In this document: one piece after another, positions 1-6,764 of the stretch
Layout: every line of letters begins with the position of its first letter
Numbering within the stretch: the first letter of the stretch is position 1
NCBI GenBank assembly: GCA_007134725.1
Contig: SLKF01000211.1
Span: forward strand, 1 to 10,377
Length of the DNA stretch: 10,377 nucleotides
Origin: Clostridiales bacterium
GTDB taxonomy: Bacteria; Bacillota; Clostridia; Peptostreptococcales; T1SED10-28
Direction: 5' to 3'
Program-made: the position numbers and the translations under genes
The notes under the pieces: model-generated
Database searches by the model: none
What the model saw: the letters and a program-made list of their open reading frames with translations, nothing else
Told to the model about the DNA's origin: nothing

Positions 1-1592
1 TTATTATTTTCAATATTTTGAAGCACATCTTCAAATTGAAGATTGTCCTGTGTAATCAGAGACTTTGCCAAGTCGATCACTTCCGTGGAAAGCCCTAGTT
101 TTCTCGAAATTTCAAAAGCATTGGATTTCCCGGGAATCCCGATGGAAAGGCGGTACGTTGGTCGTAGAGTTTGGACATCAAATTCCACAGAAGCATTTTC
201 CACTTCAGGATGCACTAAAGCATACTGCTTGAGCTCACTATAATGAGTGGTGGCTACCACTTTCGTACCGATAGTCTTGAGATCCTCTAAAATTGCCATA
301 GCAAGGGCAGCCCCTTCTGTCGGATCGGTTCCTGCTCCTAGTTCATCAAATAACACCAAAGAGTTTTTTGTCAGTTTCTTAAAAATTTCCACAATATTGG
401 TCATATGGGAAGAAAAAGTACTTAAACTTTGCTCGATACTCTGTTCATCCCCTATATCCGCTAAAATATGATCAAAAATTGTAATCTCCGTTCCGGATTC
501 TGCAGGGATTTGCAGACCGCTTTGTCCCATCAAAGACAGTAATCCCAAAGTTTTTAAAGAAACGGTTTTACCCCCGGTATTAGGACCGGTGATCACCAGA
601 ATGTTAAATCCTTTCCCAATCCAAATATTCGTCGGAACTACTTCTTTCGGATCCAACAGTGGGTGACGTGCATTTTTAAGATTTACATATCCACGGTCAT
701 TGACCATTGGACTGGAAGCTTCCATGGCTAGGGCTAATTTCCCCTTGGCAAAAATAAAGTCAATCTTTCCCAAAAGATCTCGATTTCTTAAAATCTCATT
801 TCCTTTTAAAGCAATTTCATTGGAAATTTCCCTGAGAATCCGTTCTATTTCCTGTTCTTCCCGAATTTTTAGCTGTTTTAACTTATTATTCAAATCGACC
901 ACCGCCATGGGCTCAATAAAGAGGGTGGCGCCACTGGTGGACTGATCATGAATCATCCCTTTTACTTGGTTTCTATATTCCTGCTTTACAGGCACCACAT
1001 AACGATTTTGTCTAAGGGTGATAATTTGATCCTGCAGATAGGTTTGATTGCGAGAAGAAGTAATAAAATTTTGCAAGGTGGATCGGACTTTATCGTTAGC
1101 CTGACTGAGCTGTCGTCGGATTTGTCTTAGCTCAGCACTGGCCTCATCTGAAACTTCAGTGTCATTAAGAATGGATCGATCAATGCGTTGTTCTATATCC
1201 GGTATGGTTTCAATTTCCCGAATAAGAGCGGTTAAAATTGGAGCGGCTAAATCCGCTGCCTCTTTTTCTCTTTTGATAAAAACCTTCATACGCTTGGATA
1301 CTCGTAAAAATTCCAATACCACTAACAGTTCTCCGGGGTCTAGATAAGAACCGATGGAAGTTTTTTTAATCAGTCGCTCTACTTCTCCCAGCCCTTCTAA
1401 TGGAATTCCGCTGTTTTTTAGCAAAACCCGTACGGCTTCTTCAGTCTCTTTTTGCCGTAGACAGACTTCTTCAAAGTCGGTTGTAGGCCTTAAATTTCGC
1501 GCTAAGCTTTTACCCATGGGAGAGATCCCATGGGCTGACAGTTGTTCAACTATTTTTGTATACTCTAAGGCTTTCAAACTTTTTTCATTCAA
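1..1592 (-). CDS. mutS2: Endonuclease MutS2 (ribosome-rescue / anti-recombination ATPase), C-terminus cut by the window edge
   Basis: The frame is open from a TTG start at 1592 to the left edge, giving 530 codons. MutS2 is usually about 780-790 residues, so roughly 250 C-terminal residues, including the expected Smr nuclease domain, lie outside the window. The N-terminal clamp/core region spans about residues 1-325. The ABC-type ATPase follows: Walker A GPNTGGKT at 336-343, signature STFSSHM at 391-397, Walker B with DE at 416-417 (FDELGAGTDPTEG), and the H-loop ATTHYSELK at 447-455. There is no mismatch-recognition domain, which separates it from MutS1. TTG is chosen because AGAGGTGA lies 8 nt upstream, and the nearby ATG is out of frame. 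Known family roles are suppression of homologous recombination and, in Bacillus subtilis, splitting of collided ribosomes. It starts 26 bp after the preceding hydrolase gene with no terminator between, so co-transcription is likely. The identification is very secure. Confidence 0.97.
   Translation of the reverse strand, partial: MNEKSLKALEYTKIVEQLSAHGISPMGKSLARNLRPTTDFEEVCLRQKETEEAVRVLLKNSGIPLEGLGEVERLIKKTSIGSYLDPGELLVVLEFLRVSKRMKVFIKREKEAADLAAPILTALIREIETIPDIEQRIDRSILNDTEVSDEASAELRQIRRQLSQANDKVRSTLQNFITSSRNQTYLQDQIITLRQNRYVVPVKQEYRNQVKGMIHDQSTSGATLFIEPMAVVDLNNKLKQLKIREEQEIERILREISNEIALKGNEILRNRDLLGKIDFIFAKGKLALAMEASSPMVNDRGYVNLKNARHPLLDPKEVVPTNIWIGKGFNILVITGPNTGGKTVSLKTLGLLSLMGQSGLQIPAESGTEITIFDHILADIGDEQSIEQSLSTFSSHMTNIVEIFKKLTKNSLVLFDELGAGTDPTEGAALAMAILEDLKTIGTKVVATTHYSELKQYALVHPEVENASVEFDVQTLRPTYRLSIGIPGKSNAFEISRKLGLSTEVIDLAKSLITQDNLQFEDVLQNIENN
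1513..1534 (-). other. Perfect 9-bp hairpin inside the 5' coding region of mutS2
   Basis: CCCATGGGA and its exact complement flank a 4-nt loop (TCTC in the mRNA). The structure lies over codons 20-27, about 57 nt after the start codon. The 9-bp stem is GC-rich and far more stable than surrounding sequence. No T-tract follows, so it is not an ordinary terminator. Whether it affects translation or transcription is unknown. Confidence 0.6.
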
Positions 1593-1599
1593 TGTATTG

Positions 1600-1607
1600 T
1601 CACCTCT
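1600..1607 (-). promoter_or_regulatory. Ribosome binding site fixing the TTG start of mutS2
   Basis: On the minus strand AGAGGTGA sits 8 nt (counted from AGGTG) before TTG at 1590-1592. The ATG four bases further on is in another frame, so the non-ATG start is the only one consistent with this site. Confidence 0.8.
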
Positions 1608-1618
1608 GTATTCTTTTT

Positions 1619-3223
1619 TTACCAGGCTGCAACCATTCCATCAGTTCGTGGTTCCGTGGCTCCAATCAGGGTTTCACCATTTTTTAGAATGATCTGTCCC
1701 CGTCCAAAGGATCCCGAATCTTTTGCCCATTCCACCTGATGCCCTCTTCTTTGTAAATGTTCAAAAATAAATTTCGGGGTTCCAATTTCAACCTCTACGG
1801 TTTTCTCTTGGATCCACTGCCACCGCGGAGCATCTAAAGCTTCCTGAGGGTTAAGATTAAAATCCAATAGATTGTTTATGACTTGCATGTGACCCTGAGG
1901 TTGCATAAACCCTCCCATGACTCCGAAAGGACCCAGTGCCCTACCATCTTTCGACAAAAAACCAGGAATAATGGTATGATAAGTACGTTTTCCCGGGGCA
2001 AGGGCGTTATGATCCTCAGGATTTAAGCTGAAGTTGTGTCCACGATTTTGTAATCCAATACCCGTTCCAGGAATTACTACTCCCGAGCCAAAGCCCATGT
2101 AATTACTTTGTATAAAGGATACCATATTTCCTTCACCATCGGCGGTTGCTAAATAAACCGTGCCACTGCTTTCCGGCTTTCCGGCCTTTGGCAACTGGGC
2201 CTTTTCCCCGATTTCTTCACTTCTTTTTTTCCCATATTCATAGGAAAGTAATTCGTCAGTAGAAACTTTCATAAAATCAGGATCTGTAATATATTTTTTC
2301 CCGTCTTCGAAGGCTAATTTCATCGCTTCGATTTGATGATGAACCGTTCTCTCCGAATCTCTACTCTCTAAGGTCTGATGTTGTAAAATATTTAAGGCCA
2401 TTAAGGCAATAATACCCTGTCCATTGGGCGGCAATTCCCATACATCATAGCCTTTATAATTCATTTTTACAGGTTCTATCCACTCCGGCTTAAAACGTTC
2501 CAGGTCGGATTTATTCAAATAGCCTTTATGTTGTTTGGAAAAATCATGGATCTTGTCTGCCAGACTACCATGATAAAATTCATTAGCGTTACTATCTCCA
2601 ATCAGTTCTAAGGTTTTAGCATGGTCAGGGGACGACCAGATCTCACCGGGTTTTGGCGCTCGGTTTTTCGGAGCAAAAGTATTAAACCAGTTATTAAATT
2701 CCTCACCCTTAAAGGTTCTTTTATAAACTTCGAAGGCACTCTCCCAATATTTTGCGGTGATTGGAGATACCGGAAAGCCTTCTTTTGCATAAGCAATAGC
2801 CGGTTCTAAGCACTCTTTCAGTGTAAGATTCCCGAATTTTTCTGATAGGGCTGCCCAAGCTCCCGGTGCCCCCGGTACGGTCACAGGAATCATCCCATGT
2901 TTTGGTATAGTTTCATAGCCTTGGGCTTTAAGCTTTTCAATTGAAATATTTTCAGGAGCTTTTCCACTGCTGTTAAGTCCATAAATTTTATCCTTCATCC
3001 AGACAATGGCAAAAGCATCGCCACCAATACCGTTTGAAGTGGGCTCCACAACCGTTAGGCAGGCTGCAGTGGCGATTGCTGCATCCACAGCGTTGCCTCC
3101 TCTTTTGATAATATCCAACCCGGCCTGAGCCGCTAAGGGTTGTGAGGTGGCGACCATGCCTTTTGTTCCATAGACTAAGGTGCGCTTCGATGGATATTTA
3201 TACTGCAGATCGTGATAATTCAT
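1619..3223 (-). CDS. Gamma-glutamyltransferase-family Ntn-hydrolase, cytoplasmic, YwrD / cephalosporin-acylase-like subgroup
   Basis: This 534-residue protein matches the family along its length: N-terminal GMVATSQPLAAQAGLDI, RGGNAVDAAIA at 41-51 and GIGGDAF at 66-71. The predicted autocleavage site is G354/T355 within SSGTVYLATADG, which would release a ~354-residue large subunit and a 180-residue small subunit with T355 as nucleophile. VMGGFMQPQGH at 435-445 supplies the paired glycines of the oxyanion region. There is no signal peptide, so it should act in the cytosol. GGAGGG lies 6 nt before the ATG. The Arg of the classical (R/E)-x-A-P motif that holds the gamma-glutamyl carboxylate is replaced: here the segment is LNSSGKAP (83-90). 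The Ser-Ser pair of classical enzymes is also absent (RTYHTIIPG). Family membership is secure. The substrate (gamma-glutamyl peptides, glutathione or another acyl-amide) is not established. It is probably co-transcribed with mutS2. Confidence 0.93.
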   Translation of the reverse strand: MNYHDLQYKYPSKRTLVYGTKGMVATSQPLAAQAGLDIIKRGGNAVDAAIATAACLTVVEPTSNGIGGDAFAIVWMKDKIYGLNSSGKAPENISIEKLKAQGYETIPKHGMIPVTVPGAPGAWAALSEKFGNLTLKECLEPAIAYAKEGFPVSPITAKYWESAFEVYKRTFKGEEFNNWFNTFAPKNRAPKPGEIWSSPDHAKTLELIGDSNANEFYHGSLADKIHDFSKQHKGYLNKSDLERFKPEWIEPVKMNYKGYDVWELPPNGQGIIALMALNILQHQTLESRDSERTVHHQIEAMKLAFEDGKKYITDPDFMKVSTDELLSYEYGKKRSEEIGEKAQLPKAGKPESSGTVYLATADGEGNMVSFIQSNYMGFGSGVVIPGTGIGLQNRGHNFSLNPEDHNALAPGKRTYHTIIPGFLSKDGRALGPFGVMGGFMQPQGHMQVINNLLDFNLNPQEALDAPRWQWIQEKTVEVEIGTPKFIFEHLQRRGHQVEWAKDSGSFGRGQIILKNGETLIGATEPRTDGMVAAW

Positions 3224-3253
3224 CGTATCCCTCCAATTAGATTAATTAAGTCT

Positions 3254-3281
3254 AAAACTCCCACCGAAGAGTGAGAGTTTT
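3254..3281 (-). terminator. Rho-independent terminator after typA
   Basis: In the minus-strand RNA, AAAACUCUCAC pairs with GUGGGAGUUUU (11 bp including one G-U) around the 6-nt loop UCUUCG. The distal arm ends in UUUU. It lies 61 nt beyond the typA stop and 30 nt before the start of the hydrolase gene. On the plus strand one pair becomes a mismatch, supporting the minus orientation. The T-tract is short, so some read-through into the hydrolase gene is possible, and I see no clear separate promoter in the remaining 30 bp. Confidence 0.75.
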
Positions 3282-3342
3282 AAGTGGCTAATCTATATAA
3301 CTATTCGATACAGGAATGGAAATTTCCTGCTTTTCACGAGTA

Positions 3343-5157
3343 CTATTTTTTATTTTTTCCTGATTTATCCCGAAGACTTCGGTTAAGAACCTTTTTACGA
3401 AGTCGAATTTCTTTTGGGGTAACTTCTACTAACTCATCATCCTTAATAAATTCTAAGGATTGTTCCAAGCTTAAATTCCTCGGTGGTGCTAATTTATAAG
3501 CATCATCCGTACCTGAAGCTCGCACATTGGTCATTTGCTTCCGTTTACAGACATTCAGTACCATATCATCTACTCTGGAATTTTCTCCAATAACCATACC
3601 TTCATAAACTTCTACTCCGGGAGCGATAAACAATACTCCTCGCTCTTGAGCAGAGCTGAGACCATAAGCGGAAGACTGTCCCTGTTCATAGGCTATTAAC
3701 GACCCTTTCGTTCTTGTGGGAACATCTCCGCTATATTTACTGTACCCGTCAAAAACATGATGCATAACTCCGTAACCTTTGGTATCCGTCAACATCTCCG
3801 AACGATATCCGAAAATTCCCCGAGCGGGAACTCGAAACTCCAGTTTTGTCATGCTTCCCATTGAAGGAACCATATTGACCATTTCACCTTTTCTTCGGTT
3901 CAGTTTGTCAATTACTGAACTGGCATACTCATCAGGCACTTCCACATACACATATTCAATGGGTTCTTTGAGTCCCTCATCGGTTTCTTTCATAAGCACT
4001 TCCGGTCTGGATACGGCAAATTCAAAACCTTCTCGACGCATAGTCTCAATAAGTATGGATACATGAAGCTCTCCACGACCATAAACTTTAAAAGTATCCT
4101 CACTGACCTCTTCTAAGCGCATTGCCACATTAGAAAGCATTTCCCGCTCTAATCGTCTTTTCAGGTGACGGCTTGTCACGAATCTTCCGTCCCGTCCCGC
4201 AAAAGGACTATTGTTCACGATAATGTTCATCGACATAGTGGGTTCATCCACTTCAAGAATCGGAAGGGGATCCGGATGGTCCATGTTGCAAATGGTATTC
4301 CCAATATTAATGTTTTCCATTCCCGATACCGCAACAATCTCTCCCACTCCGGCGGAATCAATTTCCGTTTTATGAAGCCCTTCATAATTGTAAAGACTCG
4401 TCACCCGAACCTTGGTTTCGTTCATATCTTTATCCACTACAATTGCACTTTGATTTTTTTCAATTCTTCCTTTGGTAATCTTACCAATACCGATTCTTCC
4501 TGTATACTTATCATAATCAATGGATGAAATCAGCAATTGCAAAGACTCTTCTTCATTCCCTTTAGGGTGTTCTATCTTTTCTATAATCATTTTAAACAAG
4601 GGCATAAAATCCTTGGCCTCATGAGCCATGTCTATTTTTGCTACACCATTTTTTGCTGAAGAATAAATCACTGGAAAATCCAATTGTTCTTCATCGGCAC
4701 CAAGGTCAATAAACAAGTCCAGTACCTCGTCCTGCACATGCTCTATCCGAGCCTCAGGACGGTCAATCTTATTAATTACCACAATGGGTTTTACACCGGA
4801 TTCGAAGGCTTTCTTTAATACAAATCGGGTCTGAGGCATGGGTCCTTCATAGGCGTCTACTAACAATAGTACCCCATCCACCATTTTCATAATCCGTTCT
4901 ACTTCTCCACCGAAATCGGCGTGACCAGGGGTATCAATAATGTTAATCTTCATATCCTCAATCATAATTGACGTGTTTTTCGATAGAATGGTTATTCCAC
5001 GCTCCCGTTCTAATGAATTAGAGTCCATAACCCGCTCCTGAACACTTTCATTTGCACGGAAGGTTCCGCTTTGTTTAAGCATTTCATCCACTAATGTGGT
5101 TTTACCATGATCAACATGGGCAATAATTGCAACATTTCTCAAATTTTCTTTTTTCAT
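3343..5157 (-). CDS. typA: Translational GTPase TypA/BipA
   Basis: This full-length 604-residue protein matches the usual TypA length of about 605-615. GTPase motifs appear in order: P-loop AHVDHGKT at 13-20, switch I RERGITI at 51-57, DTPGHADF at 75-82, NKID at 129-132 and SAK at 167-169. Domain II and EF-G-like domains III and V follow, then the TypA-specific C-terminal domain ending in a lysine-rich tail. TypA binds the ribosome at the EF-G site, assists assembly of the 50S subunit, and is needed under cold or other stress. The start follows AGAGG by 10 nt, a slightly long spacing; the nearby upstream ATG is out of frame. It has its own promoter (5202-5230) and terminator (3254-3281), so it appears monocistronic or leaks into the following hydrolase gene. 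The identification is very secure. Confidence 0.98.
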   Translation of the reverse strand: MKKENLRNVAIIAHVDHGKTTLVDEMLKQSGTFRANESVQERVMDSNSLERERGITILSKNTSIMIEDMKINIIDTPGHADFGGEVERIMKMVDGVLLLVDAYEGPMPQTRFVLKKAFESGVKPIVVINKIDRPEARIEHVQDEVLDLFIDLGADEEQLDFPVIYSSAKNGVAKIDMAHEAKDFMPLFKMIIEKIEHPKGNEEESLQLLISSIDYDKYTGRIGIGKITKGRIEKNQSAIVVDKDMNETKVRVTSLYNYEGLHKTEIDSAGVGEIVAVSGMENINIGNTICNMDHPDPLPILEVDEPTMSMNIIVNNSPFAGRDGRFVTSRHLKRRLEREMLSNVAMRLEEVSEDTFKVYGRGELHVSILIETMRREGFEFAVSRPEVLMKETDEGLKEPIEYVYVEVPDEYASSVIDKLNRRKGEMVNMVPSMGSMTKLEFRVPARGIFGYRSEMLTDTKGYGVMHHVFDGYSKYSGDVPTRTKGSLIAYEQGQSSAYGLSSAQERGVLFIAPGVEVYEGMVIGENSRVDDMVLNVCKRKQMTNVRASGTDDAYKLAPPRNLSLEQSLEFIKDDELVEVTPKEIRLRKKVLNRSLRDKSGKNKK

Positions 5158-5201
5158 AACTCATCTGCCTCTCTTCAATTCTCTATTAACTCATAACGTC
5201 C

Positions 5202-5230
5202 ATTTTAGCACATTTTCAGTGGTTTAGCAA
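5202..5230 (-). promoter_or_regulatory. Candidate sigma-A promoter of typA
   Basis: On the minus strand TTGCTA (5225-5230) and TAAAAT (5202-5207) are separated by exactly 17 bp. TG one base upstream of the -10 gives an extended -10 (TGCTAAAAT). Transcription would begin near 5195, leaving a leader of about 38 nt before the ATG. The promoter is placed by consensus only. Confidence 0.7.
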
Positions 5231-5265
5231 TTTTTTTATTACAAGGCTTGCTATTTCAAAGATTG

Positions 5266-5310
5266 TTTTTAGAGAGCTTCCTAAAAACATTCGATCCAGT
5301 TTAATCGAAT
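5266..5310. repeat. Two adjacent inverted repeats upstream of the typA promoter
   Basis: Two perfect 7-bp dyads, each with an 8-nt spacer, sit side by side: TTTTTAG...CTAAAAA at 5266-5287 and ATTCGAT...ATCGAAT at 5289-5310. They lie between the terminator of the M42 gene and the typA promoter. They could be operators or upstream elements, or chance structures in AT-rich DNA. No function is assigned. Confidence 0.4.
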
Positions 5311-5345
5311 AAAAGAGAGATTATCAATATGTCTAATAATCTCTC
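5311..5345 (-). terminator. Rho-independent terminator after the GIY-YIG/M42 gene
   Basis: In the minus strand GAGAGATTAT and ATAATCTCTC form a perfect 10-bp stem (5315-5345) with an 11-nt loop. TTTTATT follows immediately. It lies 83 bp beyond the stop of the GIY-YIG/M42 gene and ends the unit that begins with threonine dehydrogenase. Confidence 0.8.
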
Positions 5346-5428
5346 CAGTGGGCTTATTTTGATTTAATGTTATATAAACAGCTGTTATTGATGATCCAGC
5401 ATTATACTTAGTTTCTACTTTGGTTTCT
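5346..5428. other. Short non-coding stretch containing a 10-bp palindrome
   Basis: This is the 3' untranslated stretch between the M42 stop codon and its terminator. It contains the perfect palindrome AACAGCTGTT at 5377-5386. I see no open frame with a ribosome binding site and no RNA gene. Confidence 0.5.
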
Positions 5429-6727
5429 CTATCTTGAAAGCAAATACTGAACCCCTAATTTCAGTGTGTTGTTAATTGCATCTACGTGAGTTCTTTCATA
5501 ACCGTGGGATGCATAAACTCCCGGACCGATTAAAGCCGCTTTAAAATCATTTCCTGATCGAAGAGCCGCACTGGCATCGGAACCGTAATAAGGATATAGA
5601 TCAATTTTATAGTTGATTTTATGTTCTTTCGCAATTTCTGCTAATTTTTTTCTTAAACTGTAATCATAAGGACCGGTTGAATCCTTAGCACAGATAGTTA
5701 CATGGTATTCAGTGGAACTTTGACCTTCTCCGGGAGTACTCATGTCAATAGCTAAAAACTCTTTTGTTTCTAAAGGAATTGAGGCACTGGCTCCGTGTCC
5801 AACTTCCTCATAATTACTGAAAAAGAAATGGGTGGTGTAAAAAGGCTTTTTCTTCTTTTTTTTCAGATCAAAAATCATTCCAAGCATTACAGCAACCCCG
5901 GCCTTATCATCAATATGGCGGGATTTGATGAATCCTCCCTCCTGTATTTGGGTCCTTGGATCAAAAAAGATGAAGTCTCCGATAGAAATTCCGAGTTTTT
6001 CCACATCTCCAGCACTGGATACCTTCTCATCAATGAGAACTTCCATGTTTTCCAAGATTCGGTCGGTTTTCTTTGCATCATTGTGAATGTGTACCGATGG
6101 CTTGGTTGTATAAAATGTTCCGCTATACTGTTTTCGGTCAAGCGTCTCGATTACACAATTTTCCCCTTCCACCGAGTTCATCATATAACCTCCGATAGAA
6201 TCGAATTTCAACCGACCATTGTCTTTGATCTCTTTAACCATAGCACCTAAAGTATCCATATGAGCCGATACCGTACGGTGTTCCTTTGTCTCTTCCCCCT
6301 CTAAAGTTGCAATAATAGCGCCTTTATGAGTTTCCTGGTAGGTCACTTTCAAATTGTCCAATTCTTTGGTTATATGCTCTTTAACGTACTCTGTATGACC
6401 ACTTGGACTGGGTATTTTCAAGATTTCTTCTAATTGGTCGACGGTATATCTTAAAGCTTTTTCCATAAGCACATCCCCTTCGTTCTTTATATTCTCGTTG
6501 ACTAAGTTTTCTTTTTTCTTTCGACTGAGCTGTTTGATTTCCCATTCTCTTCCTTGGGCATGGGATTGAGTTTTAAACCATTCCCAATATACAAGGCGTA
6601 CCGGTAACCGAGCTTTTGTATATTTCGCTCCTTTTTTTTGATTATGGGTATTCAATCTTTTTTCCAGATCTGTTGTCCAACCGGTGTAGTAGGTATCATC
6701 GCTACATTGAAGAATATAGGTATACAT
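5429..6727 (-). CDS. In-frame fusion: N-terminal GIY-YIG nuclease-like domain plus M42-family metallo-aminopeptidase
   Basis: This 432-residue frame joins two proteins normally encoded separately. Residues 1-80 are a UPF0213/YhbQ-type GIY-YIG domain: YTYIL (2-6), YYTGW (13-17), R24 and H28 in LEKRLNTH, and the C-terminal EWEIKQLSRKKK. From M88 a complete M42 peptidase begins (MEKALRYTVDQLEEIL, then IPSPSG at 105-110). Its metal and catalytic residues are visible: H156 and D158 (AHMD), D273/D274 (HIDDKAG), E307-E308 (YEEVGHG), D328 (AIDMS) and a C-terminal His (H408 or H414). M42 enzymes are cytosolic, often dodecameric (TET-like) aminopeptidases that finish peptide breakdown. AAAGGAGA precedes the first ATG, and a second ribosome binding site precedes M88, so a free 345-residue M42 protein may also be made. 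The gene starts 37 bp after threonine dehydrogenase and probably shares its transcript. Each domain is secure; whether the fusion is used in the cell is open. Confidence 0.9.
   Translation of the reverse strand: MYTYILQCSDDTYYTGWTTDLEKRLNTHNQKKGAKYTKARLPVRLVYWEWFKTQSHAQGREWEIKQLSRKKKENLVNENIKNEGDVLMEKALRYTVDQLEEILKIPSPSGHTEYVKEHITKELDNLKVTYQETHKGAIIATLEGEETKEHRTVSAHMDTLGAMVKEIKDNGRLKFDSIGGYMMNSVEGENCVIETLDRKQYSGTFYTTKPSVHIHNDAKKTDRILENMEVLIDEKVSSAGDVEKLGISIGDFIFFDPRTQIQEGGFIKSRHIDDKAGVAVMLGMIFDLKKKKKKPFYTTHFFFSNYEEVGHGASASIPLETKEFLAIDMSTPGEGQSSTEYHVTICAKDSTGPYDYSLRKKLAEIAKEHKINYKIDLYPYYGSDASAALRSGNDFKAALIGPGVYASHGYERTHVDAINNTLKLGVQYLLSR
6464..6480 (-). promoter_or_regulatory. Internal ribosome binding site and start codon for the M42 peptidase
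   Basis: AAGGGG (6475-6480) precedes ATG (6464-6466), with 8 nt between AGGGG and the ATG. It lies inside the fused frame, at codon 88. M42 proteins typically begin just here, a few residues before the conserved PSPSG segment. This indicates either a retained original start or independent translation of the peptidase. Confidence 0.65.
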
Positions 6728-6764
6728 GAAGTCTCCTTTAAGTTATGAGTTGGTTTTTTCCAGT

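Noticed and set aside
43..1692. Several plus-strand open frames of 60-112 codons over the mutS2 region
   Set aside because: They lie opposite a clear mutS2 frame with all ATPase motifs, have no family resemblance and no ribosome binding sites of note.
2608..2809. Short open frames on both strands within the hydrolase gene
   Set aside because: They overlap the conserved gamma-glutamyltransferase-family frame entirely and are out-of-frame shadows.
3311..3329. Inverted repeat around GGAAATTTCC after typA as a terminator
   Set aside because: The stem is only 6 bp and lacks a T-tract on either strand; the stem at 3254-3281 is a better terminator.
3779..4527. Plus-strand frames of 95 and 120 codons opposite typA
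   Set aside because: They are antisense to a highly conserved GTPase and their translations resemble no protein I recognise.
5158..5260. Riboswitch or long leader in front of typA
   Set aside because: A good promoter predicts a leader of only about 38 nt, too short for a riboswitch, and no matching structure was seen.
5795..6250. 151-codon plus-strand frame and an 84-codon minus-strand frame inside the M42 gene
   Set aside because: Both overlap the catalytic core of the peptidase and show no independent coding signal.
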